A DNA stretch of 64,000 bases from Candidatus Wallbacteria bacterium. GTDB lineage: Bacteria > Muiribacteriota > JAQTZZ01. Both the position numbers and the translations under genes were made by a program. Positions within the stretch are counted from its first letter, which is position 1. Every line of letters starts with the position of its first letter. Of the stretch, positions 36,029 through 44,058 are shown one piece after another. Below the pieces are notes generated by a model. It worked only from the letters and a program-made list of their open reading frames with translations, ran no database searches and was not told where the DNA came from. Location of the stretch: the NCBI GenBank assembly GCA_028687545.1, contig JAQTZZ010000002.1, positions 124,001 through 188,000 of the forward strand, in the 5' to 3' direction.

Positions 36029-36058
36029 ATTATTTATTCAGCATTAACAAATTGTCAA
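36029..36058 (-). promoter_or_regulatory. sigma70-type promoter for the membrane protein-radA operon
   Basis: Minus-strand -35 TTGACA (36058-36053, consensus), 18-bp spacer, -10 AATAAT (36034-36029). It lies ~37 bp before the ATG of the membrane protein, which has its own AGGAG site. Confidence 0.55.
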
Positions 36059-36103
36059 CTTTTCGTGGGAAAGATCACTTTGCATTGCACCATAAATCTC
36101 TGT

Positions 36104-36628
36104 TCAGATCCAGTCAAGCAGATTCTCAAGCGATTCCACTACGCAGCAGTCCAGTCCAGCCACCTTGCCCTGCTCACTCTCCCCGTAACCTGTCAGCACC
36201 AGAAAGCTCTTCTTCAACCCGGCGTTGAGTCCGCAAAGGACGTCAGAGTGCTTGTCGCCCACGAGGAATGATGATTCAAGGTCCAGTACGTATCTGTCCC
36301 GGGCCTCAAAGATCATACCAGGTTCAGGCTTCCGGCAGCTGCAGGGTCCGCTGTAATCCGGATGATGCGGGCAGATCAGAAAATCGTCGATCAGTCCGCC
36401 TGATTTCCGATTCAGTTCTTCGTTTACGGCCTGGGCAGCGGCCAGGTTGTACATCCCTTTGGCGATCCCGGCCTGGTTTGTCACAACGAGCAGGAGAAAT
36501 CCCATTTCTTTCAGTTTTTTCAGGACTTCCGGAACACCGGGTAACAATGCAACTGCAGCCGGATCGTGCAGGTAGTTCCGTTCAACTATCAAGGTCCCGT
36601 CACGGTCAAAAAAGAAAGCTTTTTTCAT
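36104..36628 (-). CDS. gmhB: D-glycero-D-manno-heptose-1,7-bisphosphate 7-phosphatase GmhB
   Basis: 174 residues, a HAD phosphatase of the histidinol-phosphatase/GmhB group. FFDRDGTLI carries the nucleophile Asp and the acid/base Asp, VVTNQAGIAKG is HAD motif II, CPHHPDYSGPCSCRKPEPG holds the structural zinc site plus motif III Lys, and FLVGDKHSDV is motif IV. Known: GmhB removes the 7-phosphate on the way to ADP-heptose for the LPS core. Context: 11 bp after a glycosyltransferase gene and downstream of rfbG, last in a three-gene envelope operon. Confidence 0.9.
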   Translation of the reverse strand: MKKAFFFDRDGTLIVERNYLHDPAAVALLPGVPEVLKKLKEMGFLLLVVTNQAGIAKGMYNLAAAQAVNEELNRKSGGLIDDFLICPHHPDYSGPCSCRKPEPGMIFEARDRYVLDLESSFLVGDKHSDVLCGLNAGLKKSFLVLTGYGESEQGKVAGLDCCVVESLENLLDWI

Positions 36629-36639
36629 CTCAAAAGCCC

Positions 36640-37701
36640 TCAGCTTCCGATTCCCAGAACTTTTTCATAGGCTGAAAGAGTTTTCCTGGCTGTTTTCTCC
36701 CAGGTGAATTCTTTGCTGACTCTCTCTTTCAGACGGCTGTTAGGCTGGGCTTTCCAGGCCCCTCTTAAAGCCTCCGCAATGCTGTCGACATTTCCCGGAT
36801 CGCAGTAAAAGGCTTGATCCCCGAAATATTCCCTGGTGCACCCACCTTCGGTCACCACGAGCCTGCAGCCGAACAGGGCTGCCTCCAGCGAGGCGAGTCC
36901 TGGAGTTTCGAACCAGCTGGGCAGGGCATGTACCCTGGCCCTGCGATAAAACTTGCAAAGTTCCCGCTGCGGCATCGCCGATAATATTTCAGCGTTCCGG
37001 CCCTTCTCAAGCATGATTTTCGCATAAAGCTTCCGGTAACGCTTTTTCCCTGAAACAGAGCCGATGATCACTAGCGGCAGGTCGAGAAGGTTGGCGGCCC
37101 GGACCAGATTCAACCTGTTCTTGCGGTCATCGATCCTGCCGACAGAGAGAACGAAATCCTCGAAGTCAATCCCTGGAGGGGATTCATCTCCTGTGGTCTC
37201 AACCAGATCCGAGTCGACGGCGTTCGGGATCACCACAGCTTCAGCGGTTTTCCCGAAAAACCGCTCGAGATTGGAGATTTCCGCTCTGGAATTCGGCAGC
37301 AGCAGATCCACCCGGGAGAGGACGTCTCTGATCGCCTGGTAGTTTTTCAGGCTGGTGCTGCCTCCCCTGAACCTGCGGAAAGCTCTTTTAAAACCGAGCG
37401 AAAGGAAATCGATCAAATCCTGGGCAAGGTGCCGCAGCGGAATCTCCTGGTACCAGAAAACAGTGGAAAGGACGACTGGAGGCCGATTCGCCGGAAGTGC
37501 GTTAAAAAAAGAGATTACCTCATCCGAAAATCGGAAAAGGTGTATCAGGTCGCATTCTTTGGATTCAGCCGGATGGTTGAGGTACCGCACCTCACAGCCA
37601 AGTTTCCTCAAGTGCTGAGCAGTTTTATAGATCTGGGTCTCGGCACCCCCAGTCCGGAATTCCAGCCCTTCCAGAAGTTCAGAATAGAAGCCGATTTTCA
37701 A
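36640..37701 (-). CDS. GT4-family glycosyltransferase
   Basis: 353 residues from a TTG at 37701, chosen because the protein then starts as the family does (xKIGFYSELLEGLEFRTGGAET) and begins one base after the rfbG stop. An ATG start at 37761 would overlap rfbG by 59 bp. The GT-B fold is shown by the N-terminal GGAET loop, DFVLSVGRIDDRKN, PLVIIGSVSGKKRYR, and ALPSWFETPGLASLEAALFGCRLVVTEGG with the EX7E donor-site pattern. Known: GT4 enzymes are retaining transferases that build LPS or capsule. The sugar cannot be assigned. It lies between rfbG and gmhB. Confidence 0.85.
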   Translation of the reverse strand: MKIGFYSELLEGLEFRTGGAETQIYKTAQHLRKLGCEVRYLNHPAESKECDLIHLFRFSDEVISFFNALPANRPPVVLSTVFWYQEIPLRHLAQDLIDFLSLGFKRAFRRFRGGSTSLKNYQAIRDVLSRVDLLLPNSRAEISNLERFFGKTAEAVVIPNAVDSDLVETTGDESPPGIDFEDFVLSVGRIDDRKNRLNLVRAANLLDLPLVIIGSVSGKKRYRKLYAKIMLEKGRNAEILSAMPQRELCKFYRRARVHALPSWFETPGLASLEAALFGCRLVVTEGGCTREYFGDQAFYCDPGNVDSIAEALRGAWKAQPNSRLKERVSKEFTWEKTARKTLSAYEKVLGIGS

Positions 37702-37702
37702 A

Positions 37703-38770
37703 CTACTTAATTCCCTGTAAAGTCTGATAATCATCGATCTGTGCGTCAGTGAGAGCCGCAAGATCGGTTTTTTTCAGATAAAACGCCTTATACCAGTCGC
37801 AAGTATTGCTGATCATCCGTTCCTGCAAGAGCAATGGATGCCAGCCGAGCCGGAAAAAGGCCTTGTCGCAATTCAGCCTTAGAATATTCGCTTCCTGAAA
37901 CGAACCGCCAGAAGCGCGATAAGCGTTTTCCGGCTTGTCAAAGCCCCAGATCTCACTCATTTTTCTCACAAGTGTTTCCACGATGAGGTTCCCGGATGCC
38001 TGAGGACCGAAGTTGAAACTTTCGCCGCTTGGAACTTTTCCTGTAAACAAAGCCTCAGCAAGCAGCAGGTACCCTCGCAGCGGCTCAAGCACATGCTGCC
38101 AGGGCCTGACTGACTGGGGATTGCGGATCAGCACGGGTTCCCCCTTGCTCCAGGCTCTGACACAGTCCGGCACAAGCCTGTCAGGGGCCCAGTCGCCGCC
38201 TCCGATCACGTTTCCGGCTCTGACCGAAGCTATCTTGACAGGCAGATTCCCGAAAAAAGAACGGGAATATGATGAAAACACGATTTCAGCGGCCCCTTTG
38301 GAAGCGCTGTAAACATCTCTTCCCCCGAGCCTGTCGTTTTCCCGATAGCCAAAGTCCCAGTCCTTGTTTTCATAGCATTTATCGCTGGAGACGATTACTG
38401 CAGCGCAGGGATAAGCCAGTTCTCTCAAGGATTCCAGCAGATTGGCGGTTCCCATGATGTTTGAGGAGAAAGTTTCAATCGGATCGGCATACCCTTTGGA
38501 AACAATGGCCTGCGCCGCCAGATGGAAGACGAATTCCGGCTGGATGTCGGAGATGATTTTCCTGAGGATTCTCAGATCCCTGATATCTGCAACATAATGG
38601 ATGATCCGGCGCTCCAGGTTCAGTGTCTCGAACATTGAGGGAGAACTGGGCACATCTTTAGATACTCCATATACTTTTGCACCAGCCCGGACCAGCCAGG
38701 CTGTAAGCCAGGAACCCTTGAACCCGGTGTTGCCGGTGATCAGTACTTTCCTGTCGCGGAAAAAATCCAT
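37703..38770 (-). CDS. rfbG: CDP-glucose 4,6-dehydratase
   Basis: 355 residues, extended short-chain dehydrogenase fold. LITGNTGFKGSWLTAWL is the NAD-binding motif with the FKGSWL signature of RfbG. It is followed by VFHLAAQAIV, VSSDKCYENKDW (with the catalytic Ser/Thr-Asp-Lys variant), VYSASKGAAEIV (YxxxK) and the RPWQHVLEPLRGYLLLAEAL block. Known: it makes CDP-4-keto-6-deoxyglucose, the entry to CDP-dideoxy and branched sugars. GGGAGGA precedes the ATG. Context: first of a minus-strand operon. The partner CDP-glucose pyrophosphorylase (rfbF) is not in the window. The reductase, epimerase and C-methyltransferase at 44-46.7 kb probably act after it. Confidence 0.92.
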   Translation of the reverse strand: MDFFRDRKVLITGNTGFKGSWLTAWLVRAGAKVYGVSKDVPSSPSMFETLNLERRIIHYVADIRDLRILRKIISDIQPEFVFHLAAQAIVSKGYADPIETFSSNIMGTANLLESLRELAYPCAAVIVSSDKCYENKDWDFGYRENDRLGGRDVYSASKGAAEIVFSSYSRSFFGNLPVKIASVRAGNVIGGGDWAPDRLVPDCVRAWSKGEPVLIRNPQSVRPWQHVLEPLRGYLLLAEALFTGKVPSGESFNFGPQASGNLIVETLVRKMSEIWGFDKPENAYRASGGSFQEANILRLNCDKAFFRLGWHPLLLQERMISNTCDWYKAFYLKKTDLAALTDAQIDDYQTLQGIK

Positions 38771-38916
38771 CAGTCCTCCCAGACAAGTGAGAATGATATA
38801 TCTCCTGCATTCACCCGCAGGTTATTTGTCGCTCAATCCAGATTTTATCATAAATCCTGCAATTTCATCAATTCAGAGAGTGGATAAAATCTTGTTTCTG
38901 AGATACAATTCGTGTC

Positions 38917-39954
38917 ATGGGAAACAAGAAAATCCTGGTGATCGCGGCCTACGCAGGAATCGGAGATTTTTTCCTGTCCCTGCCGATGTTCGAAACCCTG
39001 CATCAGCAATACAACACGAAATTCGACATCCTGGTGCGCTCTGACGCCAGATTTCTGCCGTTTATCAGGACTGTCGACCTGTTCAGCCATGTCTATATTT
39101 ATGACCGCAAAGGAAAGCACAGTTCCTTTTCAGCCCAGTTCAGGCTCCTCAGAAGGTTGCGCCGGCAGAATTATGAGATCGGATTCACCCTTCATCCAGG
39201 CAAGCGCTATGTCCTGATGCTGTATCTGTCCGGAGCTGAAATCCGTGTCGGCGGATATGAATACTCTTTTCTCAAATATTTCCTGACCCACCCGGTCCCG
39301 GACCTTAAGGCCGACCCGATCTTTTTCAGGAAATTCCAGGCAGGGGAAGTCCATGGACTGGACTGTTTTTTCTATTTTCTGGACTGCCTGGGCTTGAAAT
39401 ACGAGCGGAAAAAACCGGTAGTGTCCCTTGGAGAAATCGAAAAAAGTGCCGCTATCCTGATTTCCGGACTGAATAAGCCTCTGATCGGCATCAACACCGG
39501 ATCTTCAGGCGAAGCCAAAAACTGGCCGCTGGAGAATTTTCTCGCTCTTGCTGAAAATCTCAAGAAGGAAAAAAAGGCTTCTCTGATCTTTTTCGGCGGT
39601 CCGGGAGAGGCCGATAAATTTTCGGTTTTTAAAAGCAGATTCCCTGCTGATCTGTATGCCATCGGAAACGATTTCCCGATTCTTCTCAACACAGCCCTCC
39701 TGAAAAAATGCGACCTGCTGATCTCCAACGACACAGGCCTGGTGCACATCGCCTCATTTTTCGATCTGCCTGTCATCTCCATCGGTGGAGGCGCAAGAAC
39801 AGGCAAGGCTTTTCTGGCCTGGAGCAAAAAATCCCGTAATCTTCTTGAATCAGTTGACTGCAATCTGCTCTGCAGAGAATGCGGCAATTGTGCCTGCGTA
39901 AAGAATATCAGGGTAGAGAGTGTGCTGAAGGCTGTGGATGAACTGCTTTCGTAG
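38917..39954 (+). CDS. GT9-family glycosyltransferase (ADP-heptose:LPS heptosyltransferase-like)
   Basis: 345 residues. KILVIAAYAGIGDFFLSLPM matches the GT9 N-terminal GDxxxxTP-like loop, TLHPGKRYVLMLYLSGA follows, PLIGINTGSSGEAKNWPLENF starts the C-terminal half, and LLISNDTGLVHIASFFDLPVISI is the donor-binding motif. A CxxCGNCxC cluster near 320-328 is unusual. Known: GT9 members add heptose to the LPS core. Context: single plus-strand gene. A TACAAT box (38904-38909) ends 7 nt before the ATG and no ribosome-binding site is seen, suggesting a leaderless message. Its stop codon lies inside the palindrome at 39951. Confidence 0.85.
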   Translation: MGNKKILVIAAYAGIGDFFLSLPMFETLHQQYNTKFDILVRSDARFLPFIRTVDLFSHVYIYDRKGKHSSFSAQFRLLRRLRRQNYEIGFTLHPGKRYVLMLYLSGAEIRVGGYEYSFLKYFLTHPVPDLKADPIFFRKFQAGEVHGLDCFFYFLDCLGLKYERKKPVVSLGEIEKSAAILISGLNKPLIGINTGSSGEAKNWPLENFLALAENLKKEKKASLIFFGGPGEADKFSVFKSRFPADLYAIGNDFPILLNTALLKKCDLLISNDTGLVHIASFFDLPVISIGGGARTGKAFLAWSKKSRNLLESVDCNLLCRECGNCACVKNIRVESVLKAVDELLS

Positions 39955-39978
39955 GGAACGGTCGCGACTGTTCCCTAC
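39951..39978. terminator. palindrome at convergent gene ends, probable bidirectional terminator
   Basis: A 28-bp inverted repeat: GTAGGGAAC and GTTCCCTAC arms flank a GTCGCGAC core, with one mismatch per side. It contains the stop codon of the GT9 gene and overlaps the stop region of the convergent GT4 gene. There is no T-run, so termination is inferred from position. It may belong to the same repeat type as 33851-33878. Confidence 0.6.
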
Positions 39979-41150
39979 TCCCGGCAGAGATTCTCAATTA
40001 TCTCTAAAAATCTCGCGGAAATCACGCTGGTGTCGAAGAGGCGCACTGCACGCTCGCGGGCCATTTTTCCGAGCCTGGCGGCAGATCCGGGATGGGCGAC
40101 CAGATTCAGCACCGCACCGCAGATTTCCGCGGCACTGCGCTCATGCACAAGCACCGCTGCGTCCCCGACCACTTCCGGGATCGAGCCGCAGTAAGTAGTG
40201 ACGATCGGAAGCTCACAGCTCATGGCTTCCACCAGTGCGATCCCGAACTGCTCTTCCCAGCTTTTCAAGGAAATGCTGCCGTGGATAAACACATCTGCCA
40301 GATTCAGGTATCTGCACAAATCCTTGTTGGGTATGAAACCGGTGAACCTGGAACATTTATCAAGTCCCATTTTCCGGGCCTGTTCGAGATAACTGTCAAA
40401 CAGCTTGCCGTTTCCCAGATAGTAATGGACAAAGCTGAAACCTTTCTTTTTCATGATCCCGTCAGCTTCGAGCAGGAAATCCAGACCTTTATTCTCTTCA
40501 ATCTTTCCCACTGTCATCAAAACAGTTTCTCCGGAAAGTCCAAGCTCTCCGACCAGGTTCATGTCCTTGGGCTTTTTCCGGAAATTATCAGTATAAATGC
40601 CGTCATACAGCACAACCGACCGACCAGGATCAACTCCTTCGATGATTTCCTTGTTTCTGATCCTGTTTGTCCAGGGCAGGAAAAGATTAGTCTCCCTGTT
40701 GATGGCTTTCCAGACATGGCGCATGTCAGACTTGCCCTGATAAAGGAAGGGAATGGTCTCAGCGTCGCGGAAGATAGTCTTATATCTGTAGTGATGCTCT
40801 TTCCTGAGCTTCAGCACGCAATAAGCTTCAAGGTCGCCCAGTGGGATGCAAAGGTCCATCTCAGCGAGAAAGCCGTCGTCAAAGCAGGGATATTCGGCCG
40901 ACCTCCCGATAAAAAATTCAGGTCTGATCGGCGTAGCCAGCTTCCAGACTTCATACAGAGCCTTGCGGAAAAAGTTCCTGTTTTTCCTCTCCTGATTCGG
41001 GTAACAGCAGTTTACGCAACAGAGATTTCCTTCCCTGCCTTCGAAATAATATTTGTCTGTGATCCAAAAAAATTCATGCTTTTTAAAAGCTTCCGCAAAA
41101 ATCCTGATTTCGCGGATATCCACGAGGTTGGACAGCACTGCGATCTTCAT
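39975..41150 (-). CDS. GT4-family glycosyltransferase
   Basis: 391 residues, GT-B fold. The N-terminal half is variable and contains a CCVNCCYPNQ cluster. The C-terminal half shows LMTVGKIEENKGLDFLLEA, SRFTGFIPNKDLCRYLNLADVFIHGS, and EQFGIALVEAMSCELPIVTTYCGSIPEVVGD, the EX7E donor site. Known: retaining transferase of LPS/capsule assembly; the sugar is unknown. Context: its ATG overlaps the stop of the GT2 gene upstream (4 bp), and its 3' end runs into the palindrome shared with the convergent GT9 gene. Confidence 0.85.
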   Translation of the reverse strand: MKIAVLSNLVDIREIRIFAEAFKKHEFFWITDKYYFEGREGNLCCVNCCYPNQERKNRNFFRKALYEVWKLATPIRPEFFIGRSAEYPCFDDGFLAEMDLCIPLGDLEAYCVLKLRKEHHYRYKTIFRDAETIPFLYQGKSDMRHVWKAINRETNLFLPWTNRIRNKEIIEGVDPGRSVVLYDGIYTDNFRKKPKDMNLVGELGLSGETVLMTVGKIEENKGLDFLLEADGIMKKKGFSFVHYYLGNGKLFDSYLEQARKMGLDKCSRFTGFIPNKDLCRYLNLADVFIHGSISLKSWEEQFGIALVEAMSCELPIVTTYCGSIPEVVGDAAVLVHERSAAEICGAVLNLVAHPGSAARLGKMARERAVRLFDTSVISARFLEIIENLCRE

Positions 41151-41908
41151 GTCCCACCCTCTTTTCGGGACTTGTCCAGGTAGAAAGCGTAAATCAGCCC
41201 GGTATGGAAAGATTCCAGCAGGCAGAGGTAAAAACCGCGGATCCCGTCCCTGTATCCAAACTTCTGAAAATAGCGCTTGGCAAATGATTTCAACATTCTA
41301 TGGATCACAAAGAAAGGGGTGATTCTCCTGGAAAATCCATCCTGGCTGAGCTTCTCACCCTCAATCGCCGCATACCGGATTGTTTTTAGCGTAAACTGGT
41401 AGAGGTCACGCGCATTATCATGATAGCACCAGCCGGATAACCGCCCTACTGATCCGGCATAATCAAGAGATTCATGCACTGGTTTGTGGAAACGGCCGCT
41501 GCCTCGCCTGAACAGGCGGGGCATTGAAGTGTAAGTGTTGTAATCGCAATATAGAATTATCTCGCCCAGGAACAGATGCTTCCGTTTGAAATCATAAGCC
41601 TCATGTTCAGGCCTGTCCAGAGTGCTCCTGATGCTTTTCACCAGTTTTTCGGACAGATATTCATCGGAATCCAGCATCAGGATCCAGTCTCCTGAACATT
41701 GATCAATGCCGAAATTCCTCTGTTCCGAGAAATCGACCATTTTTCTGCGAAAGGTTTTAGCCTTGGGAAGATCGTCCAGCTGATTGAGCGTACCGTCTGA
41801 ACTGAAATCGTCTACAATCACAAACTCATCGGCGATTTCATAGGCTGAGAATACAGCCTTCTTGACCGTTTCTTCGCAATTTTTCGTGAGCATCACCACG
41901 GAGAGCAT
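41147..41908 (-). CDS. GT2-family glycosyltransferase, WaaE/KdtX-like
   Basis: 253 residues. SVVMLTKNCEETVKKAV begins the GT-A fold, FVIVDDFSSDGT and WILMLDSDEYLS carry the metal-binding Asp motifs, and DFSEQRNFGIDQ is typical of WaaE-type LPS core beta-1,4-glucosyltransferases. HKPVHESLDYAG follows. Known: these enzymes act on the inner-core heptose region at the cytoplasmic face. GGAGA precedes the ATG. Context: overlapping pair with the GT4 gene downstream, and divergent from the methyltransferase gene at 42041. Confidence 0.82.
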   Translation of the reverse strand: MLSVVMLTKNCEETVKKAVFSAYEIADEFVIVDDFSSDGTLNQLDDLPKAKTFRRKMVDFSEQRNFGIDQCSGDWILMLDSDEYLSEKLVKSIRSTLDRPEHEAYDFKRKHLFLGEIILYCDYNTYTSMPRLFRRGSGRFHKPVHESLDYAGSVGRLSGWCYHDNARDLYQFTLKTIRYAAIEGEKLSQDGFSRRITPFFVIHRMLKSFAKRYFQKFGYRDGIRGFYLCLLESFHTGLIYAFYLDKSRKEGGT

Positions 41909-42005
41909 GCTGTCTCCAAATATTTTTCAGCTATGTATTGTCTCAATATATGGGCTCCCAAAAGCAAAGTCAACAGCAGCCTGCCGATATTTATGAGGCT
42001 GTTGC

Positions 42006-42034
42006 TTGATTCAAGCCTGAGACACGCATATAAT
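42006..42034 (+). promoter_or_regulatory. consensus promoter giving a leaderless methyltransferase mRNA
   Basis: -35 TTGATT (42006-42011), exact 17-bp spacer, -10 TATAAT (42029-42034, perfect consensus), then only 6 nt to the ATG at 42041. Transcription would start at or next to the ATG, and no ribosome-binding site is present. Confidence 0.65.
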
Positions 42035-42040
42035 TTTCTC

Positions 42041-42847
42041 ATGATTTGCGCGATCTGCGGTTTTTCCCGGAACCGGCTCTTCAGAGTAAAAGAGATGATG
42101 TTTGGCTTTCCCGAGGAATTCGATTATTTCGAGTGCGGATCATGCGGCTGTGTCCAGATTGCGGCAGTGCCTGACGACCTGTCCAGATATTATCCAGATA
42201 ATTATTACAGCTATAACCGGATAGCCGGGAATGAAGAACCCGGTTTCAGGAGTTTCTGCAGATCTATCAGGAACAACCTGAAATTTTTTCGGGAATCATT
42301 GATCTGCAGAAGTACCCCGGTTTTGAGGTCCCCCCTGTTTGCAATCTTTAAAAGCCAGGATCTGCAGCTTCTGTTCAGGACCGGAATCACTGTCGATTCA
42401 TCGATCCTGGACGTGGGATGCGGGACAGGCGCTTATCTTTCAAGGCTTTCTGCCATCGGATTCAAAAACCTGCTTGGAATTGACCCTTATTTGAAATCCG
42501 ACATCCGATATAAAAGCGGCCTCAGAATCCTCAAAAAAACAGTCCATGATCTGCAGGACCAGTTTGATCTTGTGATGCTTCATCACTCCCTCGAGCATAT
42601 CCCGGACCAGCTCGCGACTCTCACAGCGTGCCAGCGACTTTTGAAAAGCGGCGGAGCCTGTCTTGTCCGGATTCCTGTGGCAGATTCTTACTGTTATCAA
42701 AGGTATGGGAAAAACTGGGTCAACCTGGATGCTCCCAGGCATCTCTTCCTGCATACTGCAAAAAGCCTGGCACTGATTTCAGGGAAAGCCGGTTTCAGGA
42801 TCAGGGAAATCAATTATGACTCCAGTGATTTTTCTCTCTGGGGATAG
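42041..42847 (+). CDS. class I SAM methyltransferase with zinc-ribbon N-terminus, interrupted by a frameshift
   Basis: 268 residues to the first stop. I chose ATG 42041 because the product then opens with the family's zinc ribbon (ICAICGFSRN ... FECGSCGCVQ) and it follows the promoter; an in-frame ATG at 41933 lies upstream of the promoter. The SAM motif is SILDVGCGTGAYLSRL (~125-140), with LVMLHHSLEHIPD and WVNLDAPRHLFLHT later. The protein stops after SSDFSLWG, where relatives continue. The missing tail is present in another frame (see 42844-43014), so one base seems to be lost near 42844. Known: such enzymes often modify sugars in polysaccharide clusters. Confidence 0.78.
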   Translation: MICAICGFSRNRLFRVKEMMFGFPEEFDYFECGSCGCVQIAAVPDDLSRYYPDNYYSYNRIAGNEEPGFRSFCRSIRNNLKFFRESLICRSTPVLRSPLFAIFKSQDLQLLFRTGITVDSSILDVGCGTGAYLSRLSAIGFKNLLGIDPYLKSDIRYKSGLRILKKTVHDLQDQFDLVMLHHSLEHIPDQLATLTACQRLLKSGGACLVRIPVADSYCYQRYGKNWVNLDAPRHLFLHTAKSLALISGKAGFRIREINYDSSDFSLWG

Positions 42848-43014
42848 AGCAGTATGAAAAAAACATCCCGCTGCGAGCGGAAAACTCTTACAGTGAAAAT
42901 CCAGCCAAATCTATTTTCTCCAGGACCCAGATTCTCGATTTCAGGATACAGGCGGAAAGCCTGAATCTGGAAAAGAAAGGTGATCTGGCAGCCTTTATCC
43001 TAAGAAAGGACTGA
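42844..43014 (+). pseudogene. out-of-frame C-terminal tail of the methyltransferase
   Basis: Reading from 42844 gives IEQYEKNIPLRAE, then about 40 more residues ending AAFILRKD and a TGA at 43012-43014. This continues the broken methyltransferase naturally (SLWG then a missing residue then EQYEKNIPL). A one-base deletion in the gene, or a sequencing/assembly error, would explain it. Confidence 0.7.
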
Positions 43015-43015
43015 T

Positions 43016-44041
43016 CTGAAAAAAGCTTATATCCTTGTCTTGAACTGGAATGGCCTGCCGGATACTGTTGAATGCCTGGAATCAGCGCTGAAGCAGTCTT
43101 ACCGGAATTACCAGATAATCCTGGTCGAAAACGGCTCGACCGACGGTTCCTATGAAAAAATCCTCGAGTACTTCAAAGGGCACCTGGATTGCGGATTTCT
43201 TTCTTCCTCACCTCACAAAGATAAAATTTTCCCTCTCTCGGAAAAGCCGCTGGATTTTATAGAATGCCGGGGGCAGCAGGACAGCGGGCAGCGGGTTGTG
43301 CTGATCAGAAATGAAATCAACCAGGGCTGGTCAGCCGGATTCAAGACCGGGCTCGACTTTTTCCTGAAAAAGAACGACGGCGATTATCTGCTGGTTTTGA
43401 ATAATGATGTAGTGATCGAAGCTGATTATCTGGGAAAACTGGTTGAAACTGCGGTCAGAAACCCGGATTTCGGAGTAATCGGCTCCATTGCTTACTGGTA
43501 TGAATACCCGGAGCGGATCATGTCTGTCGGTGGAGAATTCACATTTGCGGACTGGCAGCTTTATACTGATCTGTCAGACTTGAAAAGAAAGGCGGAAATG
43601 TCTTTCCCCAACGAATACCTGGTCAGCGTTCTGACAGGATGCAGCATGTTCTTCCAGAAAAAATCCTTTTCCGTAGTCGGGCCAACCCCTGTTTATTATC
43701 ATTTCTGGGAAGATCTGGAATTGTACTACAGGCTCAGAAATGCCGGGTTCGGCCTGATCCTGAACACTGACGCCAGGCTCTGGCATAAAGGAGGCACAGC
43801 CGAAAACTATCATCAGGGGCCGACAAAATTTTCTTCCTATTACGGCATCCGCAACAAGTTCATTTTTGCGAAGCGCAATCTGGGAATCCTGGAAAAAAGT
43901 TATATTTACACGGTCTTTGCGGCAAAAATGATGATCAGAGTCTTCTTTTACAGAATCTCAAAGGAAGTCAAGCAGGGAATGCTCCGGGGCGTACTGGACG
44001 GATTCAGAGGCGTAACCGGTAAAATTGATTTAAAAAACTGA
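43016..44041 (+). CDS. GT2-family glycosyltransferase, rhamnosyltransferase-like
   Basis: 341 residues if translation starts at CTG 43016. The frame then reads xKKAYILVLNWNGLPDTVECL, the normal GT2 N-terminus, and AAAGGA lies 5 nt upstream. The first standard start codon is TTG 43040, which would cut off the first beta strand. Motifs: IILVENGSTDGSYEKI, NQGWSAGFKTGLDFFL, DYLLVLNNDVVIEADYL (metal site) and FWEDLELYYRLRNAGF. Known: inverting transferases of this type build O-antigen or capsule, often adding rhamnose. Context: one base after the methyltransferase tail, so both are probably on one transcript. Confidence 0.82.
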   Translation: MKKAYILVLNWNGLPDTVECLESALKQSYRNYQIILVENGSTDGSYEKILEYFKGHLDCGFLSSSPHKDKIFPLSEKPLDFIECRGQQDSGQRVVLIRNEINQGWSAGFKTGLDFFLKKNDGDYLLVLNNDVVIEADYLGKLVETAVRNPDFGVIGSIAYWYEYPERIMSVGGEFTFADWQLYTDLSDLKRKAEMSFPNEYLVSVLTGCSMFFQKKSFSVVGPTPVYYHFWEDLELYYRLRNAGFGLILNTDARLWHKGGTAENYHQGPTKFSSYYGIRNKFIFAKRNLGILEKSYIYTVFAAKMMIRVFFYRISKEVKQGMLRGVLDGFRGVTGKIDLKN

Positions 44042-44058
44042 CTCCCAGTGAGTGACCA

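Noticed and set aside
40092-41183. 363-codon plus-strand frame
   Set aside because: Antisense to a GT4 gene with intact donor-site motifs; low-complexity product with no family resemblance.
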